From an uncultured Phascolarctobacterium sp. (lineage in GTDB: Bacteria > Bacillota > Negativicutes > Acidaminococcales > Acidaminococcaceae), in assembly GCA_900544795.1 (NCBI GenBank), contig UQWM01000012.1, forward strand, positions 1 through 64,000: a stretch of 64,000 nucleotides of DNA, given 5' to 3'. The notes below the pieces were generated by a model. That model saw only the letters and a list, made by a program, of their open reading frames with translations, had not been told where the DNA came from and made no database searches. A program made the translations under genes and the position numbers. Positions 1-6,944 of this stretch are shown here, piece by piece (position 1 is the first letter of the stretch; each line of letters begins with the position of its first letter).

Positions 1-368
1 AGCTGCTGTACACCCACCAACAGGGCGACAGCGCAGTGATGGCCGGCAGCGGCGAGACCTACGACTTTAACGCCGTAGACAGCACCCGTGCCAGAGTTGG
101 CGCCCGCTTGAGCAAGGATTATAGTACCCGTGCTACGGCTTATGTAGGCACCGCCTACGAATACGAATTTGACGGCGAGCCCACTGCCACCGTTAAAGGA
201 TTCAGCACCCTGGCCCCCAGCATCAAGGGTGGCAGCGGTATGCTGGAGCTGGGCTACAGCCTTAAGCCCAAAGCCGCAAACGACCCCACCATCGACCTGT
301 CACTGCAAGGCTGGCTGGGCAAAAAAGAAGGCTTCACTACTAACGTCAACTTTATGTGGAAGTTCTAA
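1..368 (+). CDS. Autotransporter beta-barrel domain, C-terminal part (partial)
   Basis: The frame is open from the window edge (first full codon at base 3) to TAA at 366-368, so only about the last 121 residues are present. They alternate short hydrophobic and aromatic strands with Gly/Asp turns (for example RVGARLSKDY, MLELGYSLKP, DLSLQGWLGKKEG) and end in NFMWKF. A terminal aromatic residue is the usual outer-membrane barrel signal for BAM-dependent insertion. The pattern resembles the end of autotransporter domains of Negativicutes. The passenger lies outside the window, so the substrate or adhesin role is unknown. A porin is the main alternative. A terminator follows 41 bases after the stop. 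Confidence 0.75.
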   Translation, partial: LLYTHQQGDSAVMAGSGETYDFNAVDSTRARVGARLSKDYSTRATAYVGTAYEYEFDGEPTATVKGFSTLAPSIKGGSGMLELGYSLKPKAANDPTIDLSLQGWLGKKEGFTTNVNFMWKF

Positions 369-409
369 GCAGTCAGCACAATTTATAAACAAGTTAAAAG
401 CAAACACTA

Positions 410-444
410 AAGGCGTTGTTTCTTTACGAAACAACGCCTTTTTT
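410..444 (+). terminator. Rho-independent terminator
   Basis: A 13-bp perfect stem (410-422 with 428-440) and 5-base loop are followed by a T tract on the + strand. It ends the autotransporter transcript and lies between convergent genes. The stem core GCGTTGTTTC is the same as in the terminator at 1171-1199. Confidence 0.9.
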
Positions 445-475
445 ATATTCAATAAAATGTTAGACAGCGCTGCTT

Positions 476-883
476 TTAGCCTGCCAGTGATTTAGCGGTA
501 AACCTGTTATGCAGCAAAAAATCTGTTTCTGCCTGCACCTGCTCGTCATAATTTTGCAGCTGATACTCGACCAGCTCTACTACCGATTGCAGACTGTGGA
601 TCTTCTCCAGCAGCATTTTTTTAGATTCAGCCAGCATATCCTTACGTTTTTGGTAGGTGGCGTCACCCATTTTTGCCAGCTGGATATAGTCGATGATACT
701 CTCCAGCGACATACCACTGGCTTTAAGTTTTTTGATGAAATCGATCCACTGTACAAAATATTCGTCATAAACGCGCACTCCCGCCGCATTGCGTGGCACA
801 GAAGGAAGCAGGCCAATACGCTCGTAATATCTTAAAGCATCTGCCGACATGTTAGTTTTTTCGGCCATCTCACTAATAGTCAT
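476..883 (-). CDS. MerR-family transcriptional regulator, NmlR/AdhR-like
   Basis: This 135-residue protein has the MerR plan: winged HTH at about residues 1-70 (MTISEMAEKTNMSADALRYYER, then the GVRVYDE wing), followed by a helical linker and a long dimerisation coiled coil (about 80-120). The run LKASGMSLESI and the DATYQKRKDML segment resemble the NmlR/AdhR group that responds to aldehydes or electrophiles. No conserved sensor Cys is present in the C-terminal part. The ATG at 883 has a GGAGG site 6 bases upstream. No enzyme gene is adjacent, so the target is not obvious. A promoter-like element with the long spacer typical of MerR control lies about 90-120 bases upstream, facing away (970-1000). 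Confidence 0.85.
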   Translation of the reverse strand: MTISEMAEKTNMSADALRYYERIGLLPSVPRNAAGVRVYDEYFVQWIDFIKKLKASGMSLESIIDYIQLAKMGDATYQKRKDMLAESKKMLLEKIHSLQSVVELVEYQLQNYDEQVQAETDFLLHNRFTAKSLAG

Positions 884-969
884 TGTTTTCCTCCTTCTGC
901 TTTAGCATGCTTACTGCGCACTCCATTATTCAACAAAACAACTTCTGCCTGCTGCTGTAAAAATTTCAG

Positions 970-1000
970 TTGCAAGCCTTGGGGCTACTTTTATTATAAA
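970..1000 (+). promoter_or_regulatory. Possible MerR-type promoter with 19-bp spacer and dyad
   Basis: TTGCAA (970-975) and TATAAA (995-1000) are separated by 19 bp, the over-long spacing typical of MerR-activated promoters. A dyad AGCC-N4-GGCT (975-986) lies within it. The merR gene is divergent and next door. The hexamers are imperfect, so this is an inference. Confidence 0.3.
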
Positions 1001-1006
1001 TTATCC

Positions 1007-1206
1007 TTTTTCATATGTATAATACCTATTTTTTATACACAGCAATGCCTATAGGGCATTATTGTGCTGGCCGTTGGCTGCATCTCACGTTCCGTTATCG
1101 AAGGCACGGCCTTCCCGCAGCTATCCTACTAGTTGGGAAGCAGCCTGTAAACAAAACCGTAACAATAAAAAAGCGTTGTTTCTTAACGAAACAACGCTTT
1201 TTTGTG
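1007..1206 (+). ncRNA. Candidate structured RNA in the 884-1218 intergenic region
   Basis: The 335-base gap between merR and the peptidase gene has no convincing ORF with a ribosome site. On the + strand it holds a promoter-like element (970-1000), a hairpin at 1044-1060 (AATGCC/GGCATT), one at 1100-1114 (GAAGGC/GCCTTC), an overlapping one at 1111-1140 (CTTCCC/GGGAAG) and a possible closing stem 1076-1081/1140-1145, then a good terminator at 1171-1205. This is the layout of a roughly 200-nt small RNA. Known families such as SRP or c-di-GMP riboswitches were considered and do not fit. Transcription is not shown. Confidence 0.25.
1168..1205. terminator. Bidirectional Rho-independent terminator
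   Basis: A 12-bp stem (1171-1182 with 1188-1199) has a T tract on both strands. On the - strand it ends the peptidase transcript; on the + strand it would end any transcript from the region after 1000. Confidence 0.9.
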
Positions 1207-1218
1207 CTTATTAAACTT

Positions 1219-2178
1219 TTATTTATTCAATTTCTGCCCGATCTTCAACATATACATCGGGTCTACGTTCTGACCGTCTACAAAGACCTCGAAATGCACA
1301 TGAGGACCGGTGCTGTAACCGCTGCTGCCCACAAAGCCGATGATCTCGCCTTTGCGTACGCTTTGCCCCGACGCTACAGCCAGGCCGCTCATATGTCCGT
1401 AAGCCGTTTCATAACCGTTGCCATGGTCGATACGTACATAACGGCCATAACCGCCGTTCCAGCCAGCCACCTCTACCGTGCCCATAGCACTGGCATAAAC
1501 AGGTTCGCCAAAGTCAACAGCGATATCAACGCCCGGATGCCAGTCGTAACCACCACCGATAGGGCCGCTGCGTCCGCCATAAGGCGAGCTGATAGTGCCG
1601 CCTTTAGTAGGCCACAGGTCGGGGAAAATGGAACGCTTGTTATTACGTCCTTCCAATTCAGAAAGCAGCTCGCTCATCGAAGTTTTCTTTTCGTCGATCT
1701 GCTGCTCCATATTTTTATTCTGCGCCGTCAGCACAGCCGCCATTTCCTTAACGCCCAAATTGGCAGGGCCGCCCTGCCCTAAATAACGGGGCGTGTTGGT
1801 TGCCGCATTTTCAGTTTGGGGTCCCAGGTCGCTGCCCAGCTTGGCGCTGTCGGTGTCACGGATCAAGGCCCTGCGCAGCTTGGTTTCCAAAGTGGTGATC
1901 TCTGACATATCACGCAGCATTTTTTCATTGTCTTCCAGCAAGCTTTGCAGCTGTGCTTCCAGCTCGCCTTTTTTCGACTGGTACTCTAAAAAGTCGGCCC
2001 GTTCCTGACGAAACTGGTAAAAATTGTAACCCATGTAGCCCAGCGCGCCCACCATACAGATGACGCCTGCCAAAGCCACACTGACCAGCATTTTAAAGCG
2101 CCGAGCCGTAAAATGATAGACCTTGGGGCCTGCCGTAAACGTATATTCTTCTTGCTTCTGTAAATCTTTTTCTTCCAT
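1219..2178 (-). CDS. M23 family metallopeptidase (LytM domain) with TM anchor and coiled coil
   Basis: This 319-residue envelope protein probably cleaves peptidoglycan cross-links or regulates an amidase. Residues about 30-52 form one membrane segment, about 55-115 a Glu/Lys-rich coiled coil, and about 200-310 the LytM/M23 domain. The zinc and catalytic motifs are visible: HPGVDIAV (H, D), AYGHMSG and GPHVHFEV (HxH), so it should be an active endopeptidase rather than a degenerate EnvC/NlpD type. It lies 12 bases after the upstream flippase gene on the same strand, suggesting an operon for envelope assembly. The gene ends at a bidirectional terminator. Confidence 0.88.
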   Translation of the reverse strand: MEEKDLQKQEEYTFTAGPKVYHFTARRFKMLVSVALAGVICMVGALGYMGYNFYQFRQERADFLEYQSKKGELEAQLQSLLEDNEKMLRDMSEITTLETKLRRALIRDTDSAKLGSDLGPQTENAATNTPRYLGQGGPANLGVKEMAAVLTAQNKNMEQQIDEKKTSMSELLSELEGRNNKRSIFPDLWPTKGGTISSPYGGRSGPIGGGYDWHPGVDIAVDFGEPVYASAMGTVEVAGWNGGYGRYVRIDHGNGYETAYGHMSGLAVASGQSVRKGEIIGFVGSSGYSTGPHVHFEVFVDGQNVDPMYMLKIGQKLNK

Positions 2179-2190
2179 CTTACTACCTTC

Positions 2191-3807
2191 TTATCTAAAA
2201 TACCCCAGCCGCTGGCCTACTGCCAGCAGTCTGTGCCCAATAAAGGGCAAACTGTTCAGATCGTTTTTGTCCATACCGCCAGTCGCCAGCAGCACACCGC
2301 CATAAACGGGCACCGCCACAGCGATCGCCGCCAAAATAGCCCAAGCGCCCCAGCCGGAAGTCAGCATAATGACACCGTAGAGCGCCGCACCCATCACTGC
2401 CGAAGCCAGTGCCGGTTTAAACACTCCATTGAAGGACAAAGCAAAACCTGTATATTTGTAAATAAAGATCATATTTAACACTGCCGCCAGGCCAAAATCC
2501 ACAACTGTCGCCATAGCGGCGCCTTTGATGCCTAAGGTCGGTATCGCCGTCAACGACCAGCTTAAAACCACTTTCACCGCCGCTGCCAAAATCATATTGA
2601 TAACAGGTATCGACGTGCGGCCCAGTCCCTGCAAAATGCCGGTACTGATTTGATGCAGCCCCAGCAGCAGGATACCTGCGCTCATAGTCTGGATCGCCGA
2701 AGCAGCCCCAGGAGCGTTATAAATGAGTGCTGCAATTTTTTCGGCCAGAAAATACATGCCCACAAAGCAGGGGCAGGTGATGATCAAAGCGACCCTGAAA
2801 GCCGTCCTTGTTTTGGCAAGGATACCACCGGTATCGTTCAAAGCCCTGGATTCGGAAATAGCCGGCACCAGGCTGATGGTCATCGCCGCCGTAAAAATCG
2901 TTGCCAGATTGATCAAAGGCACAGCCATACCGGTCAGATAGCCAAAAAACTCCGTCGCCTGGCTGATATGGAACCCGGCAGCCTCTAAACGTTGCGGCAC
3001 TATCAAAAGGTCCAGGTTGGCTACCACCGGCAGCATCAGGCTGGACATGGAAACCGGCAGCGCCAGACGCAACAGGCGGCTGATGATAGCCCGCGCCGAT
3101 TCTCGGACCGCCAGCGGGTTTTGCTGCACCAGATCTTCCTTCAGCTTATGCTTGAGACGGCCATAAAACCACATCAGCACCAGCAAAGCGCAGAACGCGC
3201 CCACACCCGCGCCCATACTGGCGCCGCCGGCTGCATAAGCCAGGCCGTGAGGCATAAACATATTGGCGAAAACGATCATGGTGATAACCCGCATCAGCTG
3301 CTCCACAATCTCGGAAGCCGCCGTCGGCGTCATGATCTGCCAGCCTTGCAGATAACCACGGAAGCTGGCCAAAAAGGTTACAAAAAACACGGCCGGGGCC
3401 AGGGCGATGATCGAATAATAAGCGCGTCCATCACGGATCCAGTGGTTGTCGACCAGCCACTGGGCACCAAAAAACAGCGCCGACGCAAAAACCAATCCGG
3501 TAACGAACAGTAGCCGCAGCGAAACATTAAAGACGCGCTTGGCGCCCAAAAAGTCCTTCTGGGCCAGCTTTTCGGCCGTAATAATGGAGATCGCCACCGG
3601 GATACCGGCCGACGACAGAGTGATGGCCATCAGATAGATAGGAAAGCCCATCTGATACAGTCCGATGCCCTCGCCGCCCAAAACCCGCGACAAAATGATC
3701 CAATTCAGCGAACCGATGACCTTGACGACGATACTGGAAACCGTCAATATCAGGGTCCCTTTTAAAAATTTATTGTTACTGCCAGCAGTTTTTTCGGTAT
3801 CGCTCAT
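2191..3807 (-). CDS. MOP-superfamily flippase, SpoVB/MurJ-like polysaccharide biosynthesis protein
   Basis: This 538-residue polytopic membrane protein has about 14 predicted hydrophobic segments and the Gly-rich N-terminal repeat of the SpoVB/PST/MurJ group (SLNWIILSRVLGGEGIGLYQ). Such proteins flip undecaprenyl-linked lipids such as lipid II or glycan precursors. Firmicute genomes often carry several. It is followed by the M23 peptidase 12 bases downstream. The ATG at 3807 has a modest GGCGGG site. The lipid substrate cannot be assigned from sequence. The gene is divergent from the BMP lipoprotein gene. Confidence 0.85.
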   Translation of the reverse strand: MSDTEKTAGSNNKFLKGTLILTVSSIVVKVIGSLNWIILSRVLGGEGIGLYQMGFPIYLMAITLSSAGIPVAISIITAEKLAQKDFLGAKRVFNVSLRLLFVTGLVFASALFFGAQWLVDNHWIRDGRAYYSIIALAPAVFFVTFLASFRGYLQGWQIMTPTAASEIVEQLMRVITMIVFANMFMPHGLAYAAGGASMGAGVGAFCALLVLMWFYGRLKHKLKEDLVQQNPLAVRESARAIISRLLRLALPVSMSSLMLPVVANLDLLIVPQRLEAAGFHISQATEFFGYLTGMAVPLINLATIFTAAMTISLVPAISESRALNDTGGILAKTRTAFRVALIITCPCFVGMYFLAEKIAALIYNAPGAASAIQTMSAGILLLGLHQISTGILQGLGRTSIPVINMILAAAVKVVLSWSLTAIPTLGIKGAAMATVVDFGLAAVLNMIFIYKYTGFALSFNGVFKPALASAVMGAALYGVIMLTSGWGAWAILAAIAVAVPVYGGVLLATGGMDKNDLNSLPFIGHRLLAVGQRLGYFR

Positions 3808-3912
3808 GTTTACCCGCCTTGTCCGATTTTACAATTACACATAGTAATACATTATAATTATCGCCTTAATGCGGCTTTTTGACAAGTCTTTTCGGTTTTA
3901 TTTCACAAAATC

Positions 3913-3941
3913 TTGCTTTATTGCCCGCCCGTTGTTACAAT
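3913..3941 (+). promoter_or_regulatory. Sigma-70-type promoter of the BMP lipoprotein gene
   Basis: TTGCTT (3913-3918), a 17-bp spacer, then TACAAT (3936-3941), 35 bases before the chosen ATG. No operator was recognised. Confidence 0.5.
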
Positions 3942-3976
3942 TAAATTATAAAATAATTATTTGGGAGGTTGTTTGC

Positions 3977-5077
3977 ATGAAAAAAGTCCTGTCCTGCGCT
4001 TTAGTCGGTCTGCTAAGCTGCGGCTTACTGCTTGCCGGCTGCGGCGACGACAAAAAGGCCGACCCCAAGTCCGCCGACGGTAAAACCAAGGTCGCCTTCG
4101 TTTACGTCAGCTCTGCTAAAGACGGCGGTTATTCCATGGCCCACGAGCTGGGCCGCCAGTACGTTGAGAAGAACATGCCCAACGTTCAGGCCAGTTACAT
4201 CGAGTCAGTTCCCGAGGGCGCCGACTCCGAACGCGTCATCACCCAACTGGCTTCACAAGGCAACAAGGTTATTTTTACCACCAGCTTCGGCTATATGGAC
4301 CCTACCATCAACGTGGCTAAAAAATATCCCGACATCGCTTTCCTGCACTGCTCCGGCTTCAAAACCGCCCCTAACGTAGGCAACTACTTCGGCCGTATGT
4401 ACGAAGCCCGCTATGTGACAGGCATCGTAGCAGGCAAACAAACCAAATCCAACGTCATCGGCTATGTGGCGGCGTTCCCGATCCCGGAAGTCATCCGCGG
4501 CATCAACGCCTTCACCCTGGGCGCCCAAAGCGTCAACCCCGATGTGCAGGTAAAAGTCCTCTGGACCAATACCTGGTATAACCCGGCTACCGAAAAACAG
4601 GCAGCCATCACCCTGATCGATGCCGGCGCCGATATCATCGCCCAGCATCAAAATACCCCCGGACCGCAGCAGGCTGCTGAAGAACGCGACAAATACGGCA
4701 TCGGCTACAACGTCGATATGTCAGCCAACGCTCCCAAAGCCTCCCTCACCGCTGCTATTTGGAACTGGGGCCCGTATTATGAAGAAACCATCAAACAAGT
4801 AACCGGCGGCACCTGGAAAGCCGGCGCTTACTGGGGTTCCATGAAGGACAAAGTCGTCGATATCGCGCCTTACGGCCCGGCAGTCAGCGACGAAACAAAA
4901 AAACTGGCCGATGCTGCTAAAGCAGAGATCATCGACGGTAAACAAAAAGTTTTCACCGGCCCGTTATATGACCAAAGCGGCGCCGAGAAAGTTCCCGCAG
5001 GTACAACTTTGACCGACAAGGAGCTTTTGAGCATGGACTGGTTCGTCAAAGGCGTTGACGGTAAAATCCAGAACTAG
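3977..5077 (+). CDS. BMP-family (PnrA-like) substrate-binding lipoprotein
   Basis: The 366-residue protein starts at ATG 3977, preceded by GGGAGG at 7-12 bases; the longer frame from 3869 would bury the signal peptide. Residues 1-23 are a lipoprotein signal with lipobox LLAGC. The rest matches the Bmp/Med fold: FVYVSSAKDGGYSMAHE, then FTTSFGYMD, FLHCSG, NYFGRMYEARYVTGIVAG and NTWYNPATEKQAA, all characteristic. Family members bind nucleosides or related ligands for ABC import. The ATPase and permease genes are not adjacent; an outer-membrane barrel gene follows 35 bases downstream, so the pair may serve uptake across both membranes (inference). Confidence 0.9.
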   Translation: MKKVLSCALVGLLSCGLLLAGCGDDKKADPKSADGKTKVAFVYVSSAKDGGYSMAHELGRQYVEKNMPNVQASYIESVPEGADSERVITQLASQGNKVIFTTSFGYMDPTINVAKKYPDIAFLHCSGFKTAPNVGNYFGRMYEARYVTGIVAGKQTKSNVIGYVAAFPIPEVIRGINAFTLGAQSVNPDVQVKVLWTNTWYNPATEKQAAITLIDAGADIIAQHQNTPGPQQAAEERDKYGIGYNVDMSANAPKASLTAAIWNWGPYYEETIKQVTGGTWKAGAYWGSMKDKVVDIAPYGPAVSDETKKLADAAKAEIIDGKQKVFTGPLYDQSGAEKVPAGTTLTDKELLSMDWFVKGVDGKIQN

Positions 5078-5112
5078 CTCGTTTAGTGTTTAAGTAAGGA
5101 AGGTACATAAGA

Positions 5113-5715
5113 ATGAAAAAAACATTGATTGTAACTTTAGCATTGGCTTTAGGCCTCACCACTGTCTGCGCTGCTTCCCCCCTCAAAAACTACGATGCGG
5201 GCAAAGTAGCACTTGACTTAGGGCTTACCGTGCCCACCAACAATAATTATGAAGGCGCCAGCGTAGGCAGCAAAAAAACAGCCCCCTATGCAGGCATCAC
5301 CGTTGGCCTGGGCGGCAAAACCGCCGTCAATTACAAATGGAACCAGTACAAAAACAGCGGCAGTACTAAAGTTGAAGCCCAGCAGCTCAACCTGATGTAC
5401 AAAGTCCTGCCCGTACTCGACGTTTACGCAGGCTATGTCAACAGTGATGTTAAACTGCACGGCGACAGCCGCAGCCGTAACTCCGGCCAGGTAGGCGTTC
5501 AGGGTCGCGTAGAATTGCCGTTCCTCTGTACTTTATGGGGTCGCGCCGGTGCCGGCAACAAGCTCACCAGCTACGAGATCGGCCTCAGCCGTACTCTGGT
5601 ATCCAACGTAGAACTTAATTTGTCATACTATGACAATAAGTTTAAAAACTCTGCCCCCGGCAGCATCGATGCTAAAACAAAAGGCGTCAACATGGGTGTT
5701 ACCGTTAAATTCTAA
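5113..5715 (+). CDS. Small outer-membrane beta-barrel protein
   Basis: This 200-residue protein has a cleavable signal peptide (to about residue 21, ending CAA-SP), then alternating amphipathic strands with Asn/Gly/Ser turns, and it ends in TVKF, a terminal Phe as expected for an outer-membrane barrel. The length suggests an 8-10 stranded barrel of the OmpX/OmpW size class rather than a classical porin. It lies 35 bases after the BMP lipoprotein gene with a ribosome site AAGGAAGG upstream, so the two are probably co-transcribed. Function is otherwise unknown. Confidence 0.75.
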   Translation: MKKTLIVTLALALGLTTVCAASPLKNYDAGKVALDLGLTVPTNNNYEGASVGSKKTAPYAGITVGLGGKTAVNYKWNQYKNSGSTKVEAQQLNLMYKVLPVLDVYAGYVNSDVKLHGDSRSRNSGQVGVQGRVELPFLCTLWGRAGAGNKLTSYEIGLSRTLVSNVELNLSYYDNKFKNSAPGSIDAKTKGVNMGVTVKF

Positions 5716-5740
5716 TTTTTTATCAGAAAGGGTGTACAAC

Positions 5741-6115
5741 ATGGGAAAATTTACAGTAAAAAAAACCAACACCGGTATCAAATTTGATTTAAAAGCAGCC
5801 AACGGTGAAATAATCGCCACCTCTGAAGTCTACAAAAGCAAGGCTTCCTGTCAAAACGGCATCAAAAGCGTGCAAAAAAACGCCGTCGTTGCCGAGATCG
5901 AAGATACTACTGAAAAAGATTTTACCGCTGTCAAACATCCCAAATTCCAAGTCTACCTCGATAAAAAAGGTGAATACCGTTTTCGCTTAACCGCGTCTAA
6001 CGGTCAGATCATCGCTGTTGGCGAAGGCTACAAAACTAAAGCCGGCTGCCTTAACGGTATTAAAAGCATCAAAAAGAACGCTCCTACGGCGACCATCGTA
6101 GAGCCCAAAGCATAA
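5741..6115 (+). CDS. Tandem YegP-domain (DUF1508) protein
   Basis: The 124-residue protein starts at ATG 5741 with a GAAAGGGTG site. It holds two copies of the YegP/DUF1508 motif: residues about 9-45 (FDLKAANGEIIATSEVYKS, then CQNGIKSVQKNA) and about 70-110 (FRLTASNGQIIAVGEGYKT, then CLNGIKSIKKNA). The domain is widespread, small, probably cytoplasmic and of uncertain role; some members are stress-linked. It follows the barrel gene by 25 bases and is closed by a strong terminator, so it is the last gene of this transcript. Confidence 0.9.
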   Translation: MGKFTVKKTNTGIKFDLKAANGEIIATSEVYKSKASCQNGIKSVQKNAVVAEIEDTTEKDFTAVKHPKFQVYLDKKGEYRFRLTASNGQIIAVGEGYKTKAGCLNGIKSIKKNAPTATIVEPKA

Positions 6116-6123
6116 TTTACAGT

Positions 6124-6162
6124 AAGGCCAGAAAGTTTACATATTTCTGGCCTTATTTTTTT
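6124..6162 (+). terminator. Rho-independent terminator
   Basis: An 11-bp stem AAGGCCAGAAA (6124-6134) pairs with 6144-6154 and is followed by a T-rich run. It ends the BMP-barrel-YegP transcript. Confidence 0.92.
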
Positions 6163-6185
6163 ACAATACTAACGGAGAATTATTA

Positions 6186-6214
6186 TTGACAACTGTTTGA
6201 AGCTGTGCTATTAT
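6186..6214 (+). promoter_or_regulatory. Strong sigma-70-type promoter of the rubrerythrin gene
   Basis: TTGACA (6186-6191), exactly 17 bp, then TATTAT (6209-6214). This near-consensus promoter fits an abundant oxidative-stress protein. No PerR or other box was identified with confidence. Confidence 0.75.
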
Positions 6215-6291
6215 AGACACATTGAAAACTTACCTTTGCGTAAGTTCTGCTCAAAAAACCTTAAATCTTATATTATTTGGAGGAATGAAGA

Positions 6292-6837
6292 ATGAAAAAA
6301 TTCGTATGTCAAATCTGTGGTTATGTTTATGAAGGCGAAGCAGCTCCCGAATCCTGCCCGCAATGTAAAGCTCCGGCTTCCAAATTTACCGAAATGAGCG
6401 GCGACATGACTTGGGCTGCTGAACATATCGTTGGTATCGCTAAAGACGTTGCCGAAGACATCAAAATGGACCTGCGCGCTAACTTTACCGGCGAATGCAC
6501 CGAAGTTGGTATGTACTTGGCCATGAGCCGCGTTGCTCATCGCGAAGGCTATCCTGAAATCGGCATGTACTGGGAAAAAGCAGCTTTTGAAGAAGCTGAA
6601 CACGCAGCTAAATTTGCTGAACTGCTCGGCGAAGTAGTTACCGATTCCACCCAAAAGAACCTGGAAATGCGCGTAGAAGCTGAAAACGGCGCAACCGCAG
6701 GCAAATTCGATCTGGCAAGCCGCGCTAAAGCAGCCGGTTTGGACGCTATCCATGACACCGTTCATGAAATGGCAAAAGACGAAGCACGCCACGGCAAAGC
6801 CTTCGAAGGCCTTCTGAAACGCTATTTCAATAAATAA
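6292..6837 (+). CDS. Reverse rubrerythrin (NADH peroxidase component)
   Basis: The 181-residue protein has the rubredoxin-like domain first (Cys 6, 9, 22, 25; CQIC and CPQC) and the four-helix diiron domain after it, the order opposite to classical rubrerythrin. Diiron ligands are visible as FEEAEHAAK and KDEARHGKAF with the earlier Glu helix (NFTGECTEVGMYLA). Reverse rubrerythrins of anaerobes reduce H2O2 and are linked to O2 tolerance. The start has GGAGG 7 bases upstream. The gene stands alone behind a near-consensus promoter and faces the pilin cluster across an inverted repeat. Confidence 0.93.
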   Translation: MKKFVCQICGYVYEGEAAPESCPQCKAPASKFTEMSGDMTWAAEHIVGIAKDVAEDIKMDLRANFTGECTEVGMYLAMSRVAHREGYPEIGMYWEKAAFEEAEHAAKFAELLGEVVTDSTQKNLEMRVEAENGATAGKFDLASRAKAAGLDAIHDTVHEMAKDEARHGKAFEGLLKRYFNK

Positions 6838-6888
6838 GCACCTTACCCCCACTCCCTTACATTCATCATACTTACCCCAAACTTAAAC

Positions 6889-6925
6889 AAAGAACCCCTG
6901 TTTCCAATGGAAACAGGGGTTCTTT
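6889..6925. terminator. Long inverted repeat between convergent genes
   Basis: A perfect 17-bp stem (6889-6905 with 6909-6925) has a 3-base loop. T tracts are short on both sides, so termination strength is uncertain, but the position between the rubrerythrin gene and the convergent pilin-like gene fits a bidirectional terminator. Confidence 0.7.
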
Positions 6926-6944
6926 GAGGTTTAATATTCTAATT

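Noticed and set aside
1050..1150. SRP (4.5S-like) RNA because of GGGAAGCAGCC
   Set aside because: Other conserved parts of the SRP Alu or S domain loop are missing; the match is short.
1015..1782. Long + strand frame across the intergenic region and antisense to the M23 gene
   Set aside because: No ribosome site and the M23 catalytic motifs on the other strand are clear.
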